A stretch of 64,000 nt of DNA from Roseomonas haemaphysalidis (GTDB taxonomy: Bacteria; Pseudomonadota; Alphaproteobacteria; Acetobacterales; Acetobacteraceae): contig NZ_CP061177.1 in the NCBI RefSeq assembly GCF_017355405.1, positions 2,029,001-2,093,000 on the forward strand, in the 5' to 3' direction. The translations under genes were made by a program, and so were the position numbers. Of this stretch, positions 32,955-41,573 are shown in pieces. Each line of letters opens with the position of its first letter. The stretch's first letter is position 1. Below the pieces are notes generated by a model. The model saw nothing but the letters and a program-made list of their open reading frames with translations, was not told the origin of the DNA and did no database searches.

Positions 32955-33569
32955 TCAGCGCTGCGCCGGGCTGGCCCAGCTCTTGGCGAGCGGCGCCTCG
33001 AAGGTGCTCAGCGCGTCCAGCGCCGCCGCCGGCTCGGCCACGAACTGCGCGATCGGGCGCTGCTCGGGCTTCACGAAGCCATTGGACACCATGTGGTCGA
33101 ACAGGCTGGCCATGCCCTGCCAGTAGCCTTCCACGTCCAGGAACACGAGGCCCTTGTCGTGGATGCCGAGCTGCGTCCAGGTGAAGGCCTCCACCGCCTC
33201 CTCCAGCGTGCCCACGCCGCCGGGCATGACGATGAAGCCGTCCGACAGGTCGGCCATCATCTTCTTGCGCTCGTGCATGGTGCCGACGACGTGCAGCTCC
33301 GTGATGGCGCCGTGGCCGACCTCGCGGTTCATCAGCACCTCGGGGATGATGCCGATCACCTCGGCGCCCGCCTTCATGGCGGCGTCCGCCACGATGCCCA
33401 TCAGCCCCACATGGCCGCCGCCATACACCAGCCCGAGGCCCCGTTGTGCGATGGCCTCGCCCATCTGCCGGGCGGCCGCGGCATAGGCCGGGTTGTTGCC
33501 GGGGTTGGCGCCGCAGAACACGCACACGCGCTTGAGGGGCTTGGGGGCGGGGGGCAGGCTGTCGGTCAC
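32955..33569 (-). CDS. LOG-family protein (TIGR00730; cytokinin-riboside-phosphate phosphoribohydrolase type)
   Basis: A 204-residue Rossmann-like protein. KRVCVFCGANPGNNPAY, GLGLVYGGGHVGLMG and the signature PGGVGTLEEAVEAFTWTQLG are diagnostic of the LOG family, which hydrolyses the N-glycosidic bond of nucleoside monophosphates, including cytokinin nucleotides. The length is typical. In non-plant bacteria it is thought to act on damaged or modified nucleotides such as AMP derivatives, but the physiological role here is unresolved. It heads the run ribF-hydrolase-ileS-lspA. Confidence 0.92.
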   Translation of the reverse strand: MTDSLPPAPKPLKRVCVFCGANPGNNPAYAAAARQMGEAIAQRGLGLVYGGGHVGLMGIVADAAMKAGAEVIGIIPEVLMNREVGHGAITELHVVGTMHERKKMMADLSDGFIVMPGGVGTLEEAVEAFTWTQLGIHDKGLVFLDVEGYWQGMASLFDHMVSNGFVKPEQRPIAQFVAEPAAALDALSTFEAPLAKSWASPAQR

Positions 33570-33661
33570 GGTTTCTCCGGGATGCGAAAGGGACAGGGGG
33601 CCGGCACGCGGCCCTTGCCGCTGGCCTTAGACCCGGCGCCCCGGCGGAACAAGGCCGGCGC

Positions 33662-34759
33662 TCAGCCGCCCATCAGCCCGCGCAGCACCGGCACGGCCGC
33701 GCCCAGCAGCGCCACCCGCGCCTGTTCGCGCGGGCTGTGCGCCGTGTCCATCACCTCCGGCCCCAGGATCACGCAGGGCGCGACCTCCTGCAACTCGCTG
33801 GCATCGGTGCCGAAGGGGCGGGTTTCCGCCGGGCGGCCCGTGGCGGCCTCGCAGGCGCGCACGAAGGGGTGGTCGGCGGCGGCCTCGGGCGGCAGGCCCT
33901 GGCGCAGCACCGTCAGCCCCACCCCCGCCCGCGCCGCCGCCGCCTGCACCGCCGCCACGGTGCCGGATGGGTCGATGCCGCGGCTGTAGCGGAACTTGAT
34001 GCGGGCCGTGGCCCGGGGCACCGTGACGTTCACCGCCGCGCCGTGGTTGTCCAGCACCAGGTTGAAGTCAGAAAACGGCGGGTCGTAGGCCGCGTCGTGC
34101 AGCGAGGCATCCTGTCGCAGCCTTTCCGCCAGCGCCTTCATCTCCACCAGAAAGGGGATCAGCGCCCAGTTGGCGTTGCGCCCCACCCCCAGCGAGGAAT
34201 GCGCCTGCACCCCCTCGGCCACCGCGATGAAGTCGATGTTGCTGCGGTGGCCGCGCACCGGCACCATGCCCGTCGGCTCTGCCACCACGATGCCGCGCGG
34301 CGCGGCGCGGCGGGCCAGGGCGGAACGGTCCGCGATCAGGCGCGCGCCCTGCTTGGTGGTTTCCTCGTCCGTGGTGATCAGCAGCGTGGCGGGCACGCCC
34401 GCCGGCAGGCCCCGGGCCGCGACGATGCAGGCGGCCAGCGGCCCCTTCATGTCGGCGGCACCCAGCCCGTGCAGCACGCCGTCCGCGTCGATACGGCCGG
34501 AAAAGGGGTCCTCGGTCCAGCCGGTGTCCGGCACCGTGTCCATGTGGCCGGACAGCGCGACGCCCCCGGGCGGGCCGCGATGCGCCACCAGCACGCATTT
34601 CTCCGTGCCCTGCGCGTCCGCGAAGCCCAGGCGCTCCACCTCGAAGCCTTGCAGCTCCGCCACGATGCGGTCGGCCAGCAGGTGGTTGGACTGGAAGCTG
34701 CGGCTGTCGATCTGCACGAGGGCGGCGGCCAGGCGGGCCACGGAATCGGTATCGTTCAT
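33662..34759 (-). CDS. M20-family amidohydrolase (acetylornithine deacetylase/ArgE-like)
   Basis: A 365-residue di-zinc hydrolase. The ligands are seen in ALSGHMDTVPDTGW, GLGAADMKGPLAA, TTDEETTKQGAR (the catalytic Glu region), VAEPTGMVP and ILGPEVMDTAHSPREQ. A dimerisation domain fills the middle. The DEETTK sequence departs from the commoner DEExG. It is divergent from a threonine-synthase-like gene and an M81 gene 50 bases away, suggesting a shared catabolic route for N-acylated or amide compounds. ArgE itself is only one possibility in this broad family. Confidence 0.85.
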   Translation of the reverse strand: MNDTDSVARLAAALVQIDSRSFQSNHLLADRIVAELQGFEVERLGFADAQGTEKCVLVAHRGPPGGVALSGHMDTVPDTGWTEDPFSGRIDADGVLHGLGAADMKGPLAACIVAARGLPAGVPATLLITTDEETTKQGARLIADRSALARRAAPRGIVVAEPTGMVPVRGHRSNIDFIAVAEGVQAHSSLGVGRNANWALIPFLVEMKALAERLRQDASLHDAAYDPPFSDFNLVLDNHGAAVNVTVPRATARIKFRYSRGIDPSGTVAAVQAAAARAGVGLTVLRQGLPPEAAADHPFVRACEAATGRPAETRPFGTDASELQEVAPCVILGPEVMDTAHSPREQARVALLGAAVPVLRGLMGG

Positions 34760-34809
34760 GGCGCCAGTCCACCTTGCGGAGGCCGGCGTGGCAAGCCACG
34801 CTTGGGGCG

Positions 34810-35934
34810 ATGACCGAACCCGCCTATCTCGACCCCCGCACTGGCCGGACCTGGCCGCTCGCCACCCCCCGCTGGTGCGGCCCCGACCGCCAGCCGCTGT
34901 TGCTGACGGACCTGCCCGGCATCACCCGCGGGCAGGTGGACGGCGCCGAGCGCAGCCTGTGGCGGTACCGCGCCGCCTTTCCCTTCGTGCCCGAGAAGCC
35001 GATCTCGCTGGGCGAGGGCTGCACGCCGCTGGTGCGCGCGGAATGGGCCGGCGCGCCGGTGCGCTTCAAGTGCGAATGGTTCATGCCAAGCGGCAGCTTC
35101 AAGGACCGCGGCGCTTCCGTGATGCTGTCGCTCCTGCGCGCCCAGGGGGTGGCGGAGGTGCTGGAGGATTCCTCCGGCAACGGCGGCGCCGCCATCAGCA
35201 CCTACGCGGCGGCGGGCAGCATGCGGGCCAAGATCCTGGTGCCCGATTCCACCAGCCCCGCCAAGACCGTGCAGTCCCGCGCCGCCGGCGCCGCCATCGA
35301 GATGGTGGCCGGCAGCCGGCAGGACTGCGCCGACGCCGCCCTGGCCCAGGCCGACCGCATCTTCTACGCCAGCCACAACTGGCACCCGTTCTTCCTGCAC
35401 GGCACCAAGACCCTGGCCTACGAGCTGTGGGAGGACCTGGGCTTCCGCGCGCCGGACAACGTCATCATTCCCTGCGGCGCCGGCTCCAACGTGCTGGGCT
35501 GCGGCATCGGCTTCGGCGAGCTGATCCGCGCCGGGCAGATCCAGCGGCTGCCGCGCATCTTCGCGGCGCAGCCGGCGCATTGCGGTCCCATCGCCCGCGC
35601 CTTTCTGAAGCAGCCGGCCGAGGCCGCGCGCCCCACCATCGCCGAGGGCACCGCCATCGCCGAGCCGCTGCGGCTGCCGGAGGTGCTGTCCGTGCTGCAT
35701 GAAAGCCGGGGCGGCGCCGTGCTGCTGGAGGAAGGCGAGATCGCGGAAGCCACGCGCGGCCTGGCACGGCAGGGATTCTATGTGGAGCCCACCTGCGCCC
35801 AGGCGGCGGCCGCCTTCGCGCGGCTGCTGGCGGCCGGCACCATCCGCGCCAACGAGACCACCGTGGTGGTGCTGACCGGCACCGGCCTGAAGTCCACCCA
35901 GCGCCATGCGGAACTGATCGGGATGAAGCTGTGA
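34810..35934 (+). CDS. PLP-dependent enzyme, threonine-synthase-like
   Basis: A 374-residue fold-type II PLP enzyme. SGSFKDRGAS contains the Schiff-base Lys, DSSGNGGAA is the phosphate/substrate loop, IPCGAGSNVLGCGIGFGEL binds the PLP phosphate and VVLTGTGLKST is the C-terminal PLP ring contact. These match the threonine synthase / threonine dehydratase branch. LGEGCTPLV near residue 70 is typical of ThrC. With an M20 and an M81 gene as neighbours, and no hom/thrB, a catabolic beta-replacement or elimination role is as likely as threonine synthesis. Its stop overlaps the GTG of the next gene. Confidence 0.82.
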   Translation: MTEPAYLDPRTGRTWPLATPRWCGPDRQPLLLTDLPGITRGQVDGAERSLWRYRAAFPFVPEKPISLGEGCTPLVRAEWAGAPVRFKCEWFMPSGSFKDRGASVMLSLLRAQGVAEVLEDSSGNGGAAISTYAAAGSMRAKILVPDSTSPAKTVQSRAAGAAIEMVAGSRQDCADAALAQADRIFYASHNWHPFFLHGTKTLAYELWEDLGFRAPDNVIIPCGAGSNVLGCGIGFGELIRAGQIQRLPRIFAAQPAHCGPIARAFLKQPAEAARPTIAEGTAIAEPLRLPEVLSVLHESRGGAVLLEEGEIAEATRGLARQGFYVEPTCAQAAAAFARLLAAGTIRANETTVVVLTGTGLKSTQRHAELIGMKL

Positions 35935-37436
35935 CCGCCAACCCCCGCGTCGCGCTGCTGGGCTTCTCCATCGAGTGCAACCGCTTCGCGCCCGTGGCGG
36001 GGCGCGAGGACTTCCGCGTCTGGCTGGAAGGCGAGGCGATCCTCGCGGATGCCCGCGCGCGCAGCCCCAGCGCGCTGGCGGAGATGCCCGGCTTCGTGGC
36101 GGCCATGGACCGTGCCGGCCCCTGGCAGCCGCGCCCGATCCTGCTGACCATGGCCGAGCCGAACGGCCCGGTGGAGCAGCCGGTGTTCGACGCCATGATG
36201 CGGTCCTGGCGCGCCGGGCTGGAGGCGCTGCGCGGCGCGGTGGAGGGCGTCTACTGCGTGCTGCACGGCGCCGGCCTGACCACCGGGCTGGACGACCCCG
36301 AGGGCACGGTGCAGGCGCTGGTGCGCGAGGTGCTGGGCGAGGGCGTGCCGATGGTCTGCAGCTACGACCTGCACGCCAATGTCTCGGACGGCATGGTGCG
36401 CGATTGCGACGCCTTTGTCGGCTACCGCACCAACCCGCATCTCGACATGCGCGAGCGGGGCGAGGAGAGCGCCGCGCTGTTGTGCCGCCTGATGGCGGGC
36501 GAGCGGTTCCACCGCGCCTTCCGCCGCCTGCCGATCGTGGCACCCCCGGTCAGCCTGCTGACGGCCGAGGGGCCTTATGCCGAGGTCATCAACCTGGGCC
36601 AGGCACGCGCCGCCGTGCTGGGCCCGGCGCGGGTGGCCAACGTGTCCGCCATGGCCGGCTTCGCCTATGGCGACACGCCGTTCAACGGCTTCGCCATTGT
36701 CGTCACCGGCCCCGACGCGGCGGCCACCGAGGCACTGGCGGAGGAGCTGGCGCAGGCCACCTGGGCCCGCCGCGCCCGCTTCGTGGCCCGGCTCACCTCG
36801 CTGCGGGAAGCGACGGAGCGGGCGCTGACCAGCGAGGTGCCGCTGTGCTTCGCCGATGTCGCGGACAACCCGGGCGGCGGCGGGCGCGGCAACACCATGT
36901 TCATCCTGGAAGCCTTCCACAAGGCAGGCGTGCGGGACGCGATCTTCGGCATCATCCACGACCCGGCGCTGGCGGCGGAAGCGCATGCGCTGGGGCAGGG
37001 GGCGGCCTTCACCGCGCGCTTCAACCGCGATGGCGTGCAGGGCTTCAGCAAGCCCTTCGCCGCCGGGGCACGGGTGCAGGCGCTGTCGGACGGCAAGGTG
37101 GTTGGCCGGCGCGGCATCTACGCGCGCACCGCCATCGACCTGGGACCCACGGCGGCGCTGGCGCTGGGGGGCATCACGGTGGTGGTAGTCAGCCGCCGCG
37201 CGCAATGCGCGGACCCGGTGTTCCTGGAGCATCTCGGGCTTGATGTCGGCGCGGCGCGGGTGGTGGTGGTCAAGTCGCGCGGGCATTTCCGCGGCGGCTT
37301 CGACGAGTTCTTCAGCGCGCCGCGCATCTTGGAGGTGGACGTGCCGGGCCTGACCTCCCCGGTCTTGGACCGCTTCCACTGGACCAAGCTGCCGCGCCCG
37401 GTGCTGCCGCTGGACCCGGAGGCATGCTGGCCCTAG
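35931..37436 (+). CDS. M81-family metallopeptidase (MlrC-like)
   Basis: A 501-residue member of the family named for MlrC, the last enzyme of microcystin breakdown. Seen: ALLGFSIECNRFAPVAG at the N-terminus, YCVLHGAGLTT, SYDLHANVSDGMV and FVGYRTNPHLDMRERGEE supplying the likely metal ligands, and DNPGGGGRGNTMFILEAF in the C-terminal domain. The GTG start overlaps the preceding stop as GTGA. Its end shares a CTAG stop with the convergent bluB gene. Most members are not involved in microcystin; the likely role is hydrolysis of a peptide or amide. Confidence 0.88.
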   Translation: MTANPRVALLGFSIECNRFAPVAGREDFRVWLEGEAILADARARSPSALAEMPGFVAAMDRAGPWQPRPILLTMAEPNGPVEQPVFDAMMRSWRAGLEALRGAVEGVYCVLHGAGLTTGLDDPEGTVQALVREVLGEGVPMVCSYDLHANVSDGMVRDCDAFVGYRTNPHLDMRERGEESAALLCRLMAGERFHRAFRRLPIVAPPVSLLTAEGPYAEVINLGQARAAVLGPARVANVSAMAGFAYGDTPFNGFAIVVTGPDAAATEALAEELAQATWARRARFVARLTSLREATERALTSEVPLCFADVADNPGGGGRGNTMFILEAFHKAGVRDAIFGIIHDPALAAEAHALGQGAAFTARFNRDGVQGFSKPFAAGARVQALSDGKVVGRRGIYARTAIDLGPTAALALGGITVVVVSRRAQCADPVFLEHLGLDVGAARVVVVKSRGHFRGGFDEFFSAPRILEVDVPGLTSPVLDRFHWTKLPRPVLPLDPEACWP

Positions 37437-38056
37437 CGGCGCAGCAGCGCGGCGGGCCGGCGCCGCTCCCACCCCTCGCGCTCCAGTTCCGGCGTGTCGT
37501 CCTCGGCTTCCGGAAAACCCAGGCAGAAATAGCCGATCAGGGTCCAATGCCCCGGCACGTCCAGCGCGGCAGCCACCGCCGCGGGGTCGAGGATCGACAC
37601 CCACCCCATCCCGATGCCCTCGGCCCGCGCGGCCAGCCACAGCGTGTGCACCGCCAGCACCGCCGAATAGGCGCTGGTTTCCGGCATGGTCCGCCGCCCC
37701 AGCCCATGGCCCTGCGCCGGGTCTGGCTCGGCGAAGACCGCCAGATGGCAGGGCGCCTCGTCCAGCCCGGCCAGCTTCAGGCGGGCATAATGCGCGGTGC
37801 GGCCGGCCGGCGCGGCGGCGGCGTTGCTGGACGCGAAATTGGCGCGGATGGCGGCGCGGCGGGCGGCGCTGTCCACCGCCACGAAGCGCCAGGGCTGGCT
37901 CAGGCCGACCGAGGGGGCGTGATTGGCGACCTCCAGCAGCCGTTCCAGCAGGCCGCCGGGCAGCGGCGTGGTGCGGAAGCGCCGCACGTCCCGCCGCCAG
38001 CGGAACAGCGCGGCGAGCTGCCGGCGGAAGCCGTCGTCAAAGGGCGGCGGGTTCAC
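37433..38056 (-). CDS. bluB: 5,6-dimethylbenzimidazole synthase
   Basis: A 207-residue flavoenzyme of the nitroreductase fold that breaks down FMN with oxygen to make the lower ligand of vitamin B12. BluB-specific blocks are visible: RRDVRRFRTTPLPGGLL, APSVGLSQPWRF, GRRTMPETSAYSAVLAV and WLAARAEGIGMGWVSILDP. The length suits BluB (about 200-230). The GTG start overlaps the MFS stop by 4 bases, so the carrier and BluB are coupled; no other cobalamin gene is nearby. The stop codon overlaps that of the convergent M81 gene. Confidence 0.88.
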   Translation of the reverse strand: MNPPPFDDGFRRQLAALFRWRRDVRRFRTTPLPGGLLERLLEVANHAPSVGLSQPWRFVAVDSAARRAAIRANFASSNAAAAPAGRTAHYARLKLAGLDEAPCHLAVFAEPDPAQGHGLGRRTMPETSAYSAVLAVHTLWLAARAEGIGMGWVSILDPAAVAAALDVPGHWTLIGYFCLGFPEAEDDTPELEREGWERRRPAALLRR

Positions 38057-39279
38057 TCGGCCGGAATGGCCGCCGCCGCCTGCCGCGCGCTGCCCTTGGC
38101 GGTGCCCATGCACAGCAGCGACAGCGCCAGCAGCCCCGCCACCAGCGGCATCACCAGATGCGGCAGTCCGTGGTCCAGCAGCAGCCCCACCGCCGGCGTC
38201 ATGGCGCCGCCCAGCGGCAGGCCGGAGGAGATGAAGCCGAACACCTTGCCGATCTGCCCCGGCGGCGCGGCGTCCTTGACCATCACGTCGCGCGGCGTGC
38301 GGCTGGCGCCGAGCGCCAGCCCCGCCAGCAGCGCCACGACGATGGCCCCCGCCGGCGGCAGCGGCACGGCGCCCAGCGCCAGGATCAGCGCCACGGCCAC
38401 CAGGGTCAGCCCCACCACGAAGGCGCCGTGGCGCTTGGAATGGTCGGCGAACCAGCCGCCAGCGAGCACGCCCAGGATGTTGCCCACGAAGTAGCCGGTC
38501 AGCAGGGTGGAGCCCATCGCCACCGGCAGCCCCCACAGCACCCCCATGACCGGGATGGCGAAGGCCTGGAAGCCGGAGGAGGCCATGGAGGACAGCCAGA
38601 AGAAGGCGAAGAACAGCAGCATCGGCTTGCTGAACAGCAGGTTGGCGCCGGTGGCCTCGCCAGCCGCGGCGCGTGGCTTGGGCTGGTCGGTCAGGATGCG
38701 GCTTTGCCACAGGATCGCGGCCACCACCGGCACGCCCAGCAGCCCGACCAACAGCAGCGCCTCGCGCCAGCCAAGGCCGAGCGCCAGCGCCGCGATGATC
38801 GGCGGCGCGGCGGCGAAGCCCAGGTTGCCGGTCATGGTGTGCATGGAAAAGGCCCGCCCCATGCGGCTCTTGTTGATGCTGCCGGCCAGGATGGCGTAGT
38901 CGGCCGGGTGGATCACGCTGTTGCCGACGCCCGACAGCAAGGCCAGCGCCAGGATGGTGCCGAAGTTGGGCGCGAAGGCCATGGCGGAGATGGACAGCGC
39001 CATGACCAGGGTGCCGCCGACCAGGTAGCGCCGCGCCCCCTGGCGGTCGACCAGAAAGCCCACGGGCGTTTGCAGCACCGCCGTGACGGTGCTCATCAGC
39101 GCGATGGAAAAGCCCAGCGTGGTGTAGGACACGCCGAACTCCTCTTTCCACACGGGAAACAGCGGCGCCAGGCACAGCATGTAGAAGTGCGACAGGAAAT
39201 GCGCCGTGCCGATCAACCCGATGACGGGCCAGTCCCGGTCCTTTTCGGGCAGGGGCGCCGGGGCGGCGGGAACGGTCAT
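38053..39279 (-). CDS. MFS transporter
   Basis: A 408-residue, roughly 12-helix inner-membrane carrier of the major facilitator superfamily. The N-half shows GTAHFLSHFYMLCLAPLFP, GFLVDRQGARRYLVGG (the MFS loop motif D.xGRR-like) and SGVGNSVIHPADYAIL. These resemble the fosmidomycin-resistance/YnfM-like branch, with the HP.. motif in helix 4. The C-terminal half is separated by a cytoplasmic loop near residue 200. It is coupled to bluB downstream, but no cobalamin riboswitch is seen in the 86 bases upstream, so a link to B12 transport is speculation. Confidence 0.88.
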   Translation of the reverse strand: MTVPAAPAPLPEKDRDWPVIGLIGTAHFLSHFYMLCLAPLFPVWKEEFGVSYTTLGFSIALMSTVTAVLQTPVGFLVDRQGARRYLVGGTLVMALSISAMAFAPNFGTILALALLSGVGNSVIHPADYAILAGSINKSRMGRAFSMHTMTGNLGFAAAPPIIAALALGLGWREALLLVGLLGVPVVAAILWQSRILTDQPKPRAAAGEATGANLLFSKPMLLFFAFFWLSSMASSGFQAFAIPVMGVLWGLPVAMGSTLLTGYFVGNILGVLAGGWFADHSKRHGAFVVGLTLVAVALILALGAVPLPPAGAIVVALLAGLALGASRTPRDVMVKDAAPPGQIGKVFGFISSGLPLGGAMTPAVGLLLDHGLPHLVMPLVAGLLALSLLCMGTAKGSARQAAAAIPAE

Positions 39280-39365
39280 GGCGGTTTCCTCGGTGTCGCG
39301 CGCATCATTCGTTGCGCGGAGGCTGCGCCCGCGCGCCGGATGCTGTCAAACCGCCCGGCGGCGGG

Positions 39366-39821
39366 TCAGACCCGCTTGAAGCGGATGGCCGGCGGCGTCG
39401 GCCCCGGCTCCGGGCTCAGGGCACCCCAGGCGGTCAGCGGCACGCCACCCCCGTCGCGCTTCAGCTGGAACAACTCCTGCCCGGGCCGGAAGCGGGCGAC
39501 GTTGTAGCGGTTGGTCAGCTTGCCGTCGGCATAGGAGCGGAAGCGCACCCACAGCGTGTTCGGGTCGGCGCCGATCTCGCACAGGATGTGCTCGTCCGTT
39601 TGAAAGCCGGTGATGTCCAGGCGGCAGGTGCGCGCGCTGACCCGCAGCTCATAGGTGACCGCGATGCCGCTGCCGCCGGCGCTGCGGCCGCCGTGCCATT
39701 CGAAGCGGTAGTTGCCGGTCCAGGCATCGAGGCCAGGTGGCGCGCCCTGCGCCAGGGCGCCGCCGCCGGCGGCCATGGTGATCGCCGCCAGAATCCCCGC
39801 AAGCCAGCGTCTGCGCCGCAT
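39366..39821 (-). CDS. Exported hypothetical protein (DUF5991-like?)
   Basis: A 151-residue secreted protein. The signal peptide is MRRRRWLAGILAAITMAAG, ending near ALAQ. The mature part begins LDAWTGNYRFEWHGGRSAGG, a W.G.Y.(F/Y)E..GG pattern like that of DUF5991 proteins, followed by beta-rich sequence with two Cys residues (TCRLDITG and ILCEIGAD) that could form a disulfide. I cannot assign a function. It sits between the LysR gene (17 bases away) and the MFS gene on the same strand. Confidence 0.7.
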   Translation of the reverse strand: MRRRRWLAGILAAITMAAGGGALAQGAPPGLDAWTGNYRFEWHGGRSAGGSGIAVTYELRVSARTCRLDITGFQTDEHILCEIGADPNTLWVRFRSYADGKLTNRYNVARFRPGQELFQLKRDGGGVPLTAWGALSPEPGPTPPAIRFKRV

Positions 39822-39838
39822 GCCCCCTCCGCTCCCGC

Positions 39839-40690
39839 CTAGTGCTGCTCCAGGCTATCGCGGATCAGCAGCACCAGCGGCGCAACAAGCTGTGTGCGCC
39901 CGGCGGCATCGCCGAACACCGCCATCTCGGCCACGCCGAGCGGCGGCAGGCCGGCGAATTCCCGCAACCCCGGCGGCAGGCCGGAACGGCCAAGCACGGT
40001 GGCCGCCAAACCGGCCTGCGCCGCGGCGGCCACGCCAAGCAGGCTGGCCGAGGTGTAGACCACCTCGAACCCCAGCCCCGCGCGCGCCAGCGCGGCCAGC
40101 GCGCGGTCGCGGAACATGCAGCCCTGGGGCAGCATGGCCACCGGCAGGGGGCGGCCTTCCGGTGCCTGCCAGCCGGGGGCGGCCACCCAGATGATGGGCT
40201 CCGTCCACAGGATGGTGCCCGCCGTTTCGCCGTCGCGCCGCTTGCCCAGCACCAGGTCCAGCGTGCCGCGCTCCTGCGCCTGGCGCAGCTCGTGGCTGCG
40301 GCCGACCTCCACCTCCAGCCGCACCTCGGGGTAGTCGGCGGCGAAGCGGGCCAGGATGGGCGCCAGGTTGCGCGGCACGAAGTGGTCCGCGACGCCGAGC
40401 CGCAGGTGGCCCGCCACGGGCGGCGCCACCAGCCGGCGCACCGCCTCGTCATTCAGTGCCAGCATGCGGCGGGCATAGGCCAGCAGCGTTTCGCCATCCC
40501 GCGTCAGCGCCACGGAGCGGCTGGTGCGCTCGAACACCCGGCGGCCCAGCAGCTCCTCCAGCCGCTTCACCTTCAGGCTGACGGCCGATTGCGTCAGGCC
40601 CAGCGCGGTGGCGCCGGGCGTGAACCCGCCGCGCTCCGCCACCTGCACGAAGCAGCGCAGCAGGTCGAGGTCGAGGTCCGGCGCCCGCAA
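39839..40690 (-). CDS. LysR-family transcriptional regulator
   Basis: A 283-residue LysR regulator. The N-terminal winged helix reads DLDLLRCFVQVAERGGFT followed by ATALGLTQSAVSLKVKRLEE, the LTTR signature. The C-terminal type-2 periplasmic-binding-like domain senses a small effector. The best start is TTG at 40690, 4 bases after the racemase stop, since no ATG or GTG fits; the long upstream frame belongs to a shadow of the racemase gene. It follows the racemase in one transcript. Targets may include the operon itself or the TauE-type gene at 41574. Confidence 0.82.
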   Translation of the reverse strand: MRAPDLDLDLLRCFVQVAERGGFTPGATALGLTQSAVSLKVKRLEELLGRRVFERTSRSVALTRDGETLLAYARRMLALNDEAVRRLVAPPVAGHLRLGVADHFVPRNLAPILARFAADYPEVRLEVEVGRSHELRQAQERGTLDLVLGKRRDGETAGTILWTEPIIWVAAPGWQAPEGRPLPVAMLPQGCMFRDRALAALARAGLGFEVVYTSASLLGVAAAAQAGLAATVLGRSGLPPGLREFAGLPPLGVAEMAVFGDAAGRTQLVAPLVLLIRDSLEQH

Positions 40691-40694
40691 GCCG

Positions 40695-41399
40695 CTACCC
40701 CCTGGCCCAGCGGATGGCGGCCAGCGCCAGCGCGTCGATGGTGTCGACCAGCGGCACGCCGATCTCGGCGTGCGGGCCGGCCTGGATGCCGAGCGGGATC
40801 TCGGTGCACCCCAGCACCACGGCGGCCGCCCCGCGCTGGCGCAGGATGCCCGCGGCCTCGGCCAGCGGGGCGTAGGCGCCGGCCACATCGTTGGCCTTGA
40901 CCCTGGCGATACCGGGGGAAACGAGGGCCTCCATCTCCGCCGCCCCGGGCACGATCACCTCGTAGCCCAGCGCTTCCAGCCGGTCCTGGTACAGGCGCAT
41001 GGCCAGGGTGGCGGCGGTGCCCATGACGCCGATGCGCCCGCCCTTGATGCCCTGGCGCGCCAGGTCCTCAGCCGCCGCGTCGACGATGTGCAGCACCGGC
41101 AGCGCCGTGGTGGCGCGCAGCTCGTCGAACCAGCCATGCGCGGTGTTGCAGGGAATGGCGATGGCCCCCGCGCCGGCGGCGGCCAGCCCCGCCACGCCGC
41201 GCGCCAGGGCCGGCAGCGGGCTTTCGCCGCCATGCAGCCGCGCCAGGGTGCGGTCGGGCACGCGGGGGTCGGACCACAGCACGGCCGGGATGTGGTCCTG
41301 GTCGCGCCCCGCCGGCGTCAGCAGCGTCAGCCGCAGCATGAACTGCGCGCTGGCCAGCGGCCCCATGCCGCCCAGCACGCCGAGAACCTTGTCCACCAC
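40695..41399 (-). CDS. Aspartate/glutamate racemase family protein
   Basis: A 234-residue cofactor-independent racemase fold. The N-terminal GVLGGMGPLASAQFMLRL and the two catalytic-Cys blocks, AIPCNTAHGWFDEL and AVVLGCTEIPLGI, are diagnostic of the Asp/Glu racemase family. It interconverts D- and L-amino or related acids; the exact substrate is not given by sequence. The GTG at 41399 (or 41396) is the only sensible start, since frames upstream show no family similarity. It is followed at 4 bases by the LysR gene. Confidence 0.88.
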   Translation of the reverse strand: MVDKVLGVLGGMGPLASAQFMLRLTLLTPAGRDQDHIPAVLWSDPRVPDRTLARLHGGESPLPALARGVAGLAAAGAGAIAIPCNTAHGWFDELRATTALPVLHIVDAAAEDLARQGIKGGRIGVMGTAATLAMRLYQDRLEALGYEVIVPGAAEMEALVSPGIARVKANDVAGAYAPLAEAAGILRQRGAAAVVLGCTEIPLGIQAGPHAEIGVPLVDTIDALALAAIRWARG

Positions 41400-41573
41400 G
41401 ATCCCAACCCTTTCATCGCCCGGGCCGCAACGGCCGGCCGCGGCAAGGTGGCGCAGTTCACCGCGTCGGGAAAGGCCGCGGCCCGGCGCCGGCACGGGGT
41501 TGCGGAACCGCCGGGTGCGTGGGATGCCGGGGGTTCACACGTCCAGCTCCGTCGCGCCGAGGGTCCTTTCCGC

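Noticed and set aside
39280..39365. Cobalamin riboswitch before the MFS-bluB pair
   Set aside because: The gap is 86 bases, too short, and shows no B12-box.
40524..41573. Plus-strand frame leading into the TauE/SafE gene
   Set aside because: It is antisense to lysR and the racemase gene, which have clear motifs. The permease begins at ATG 41574.
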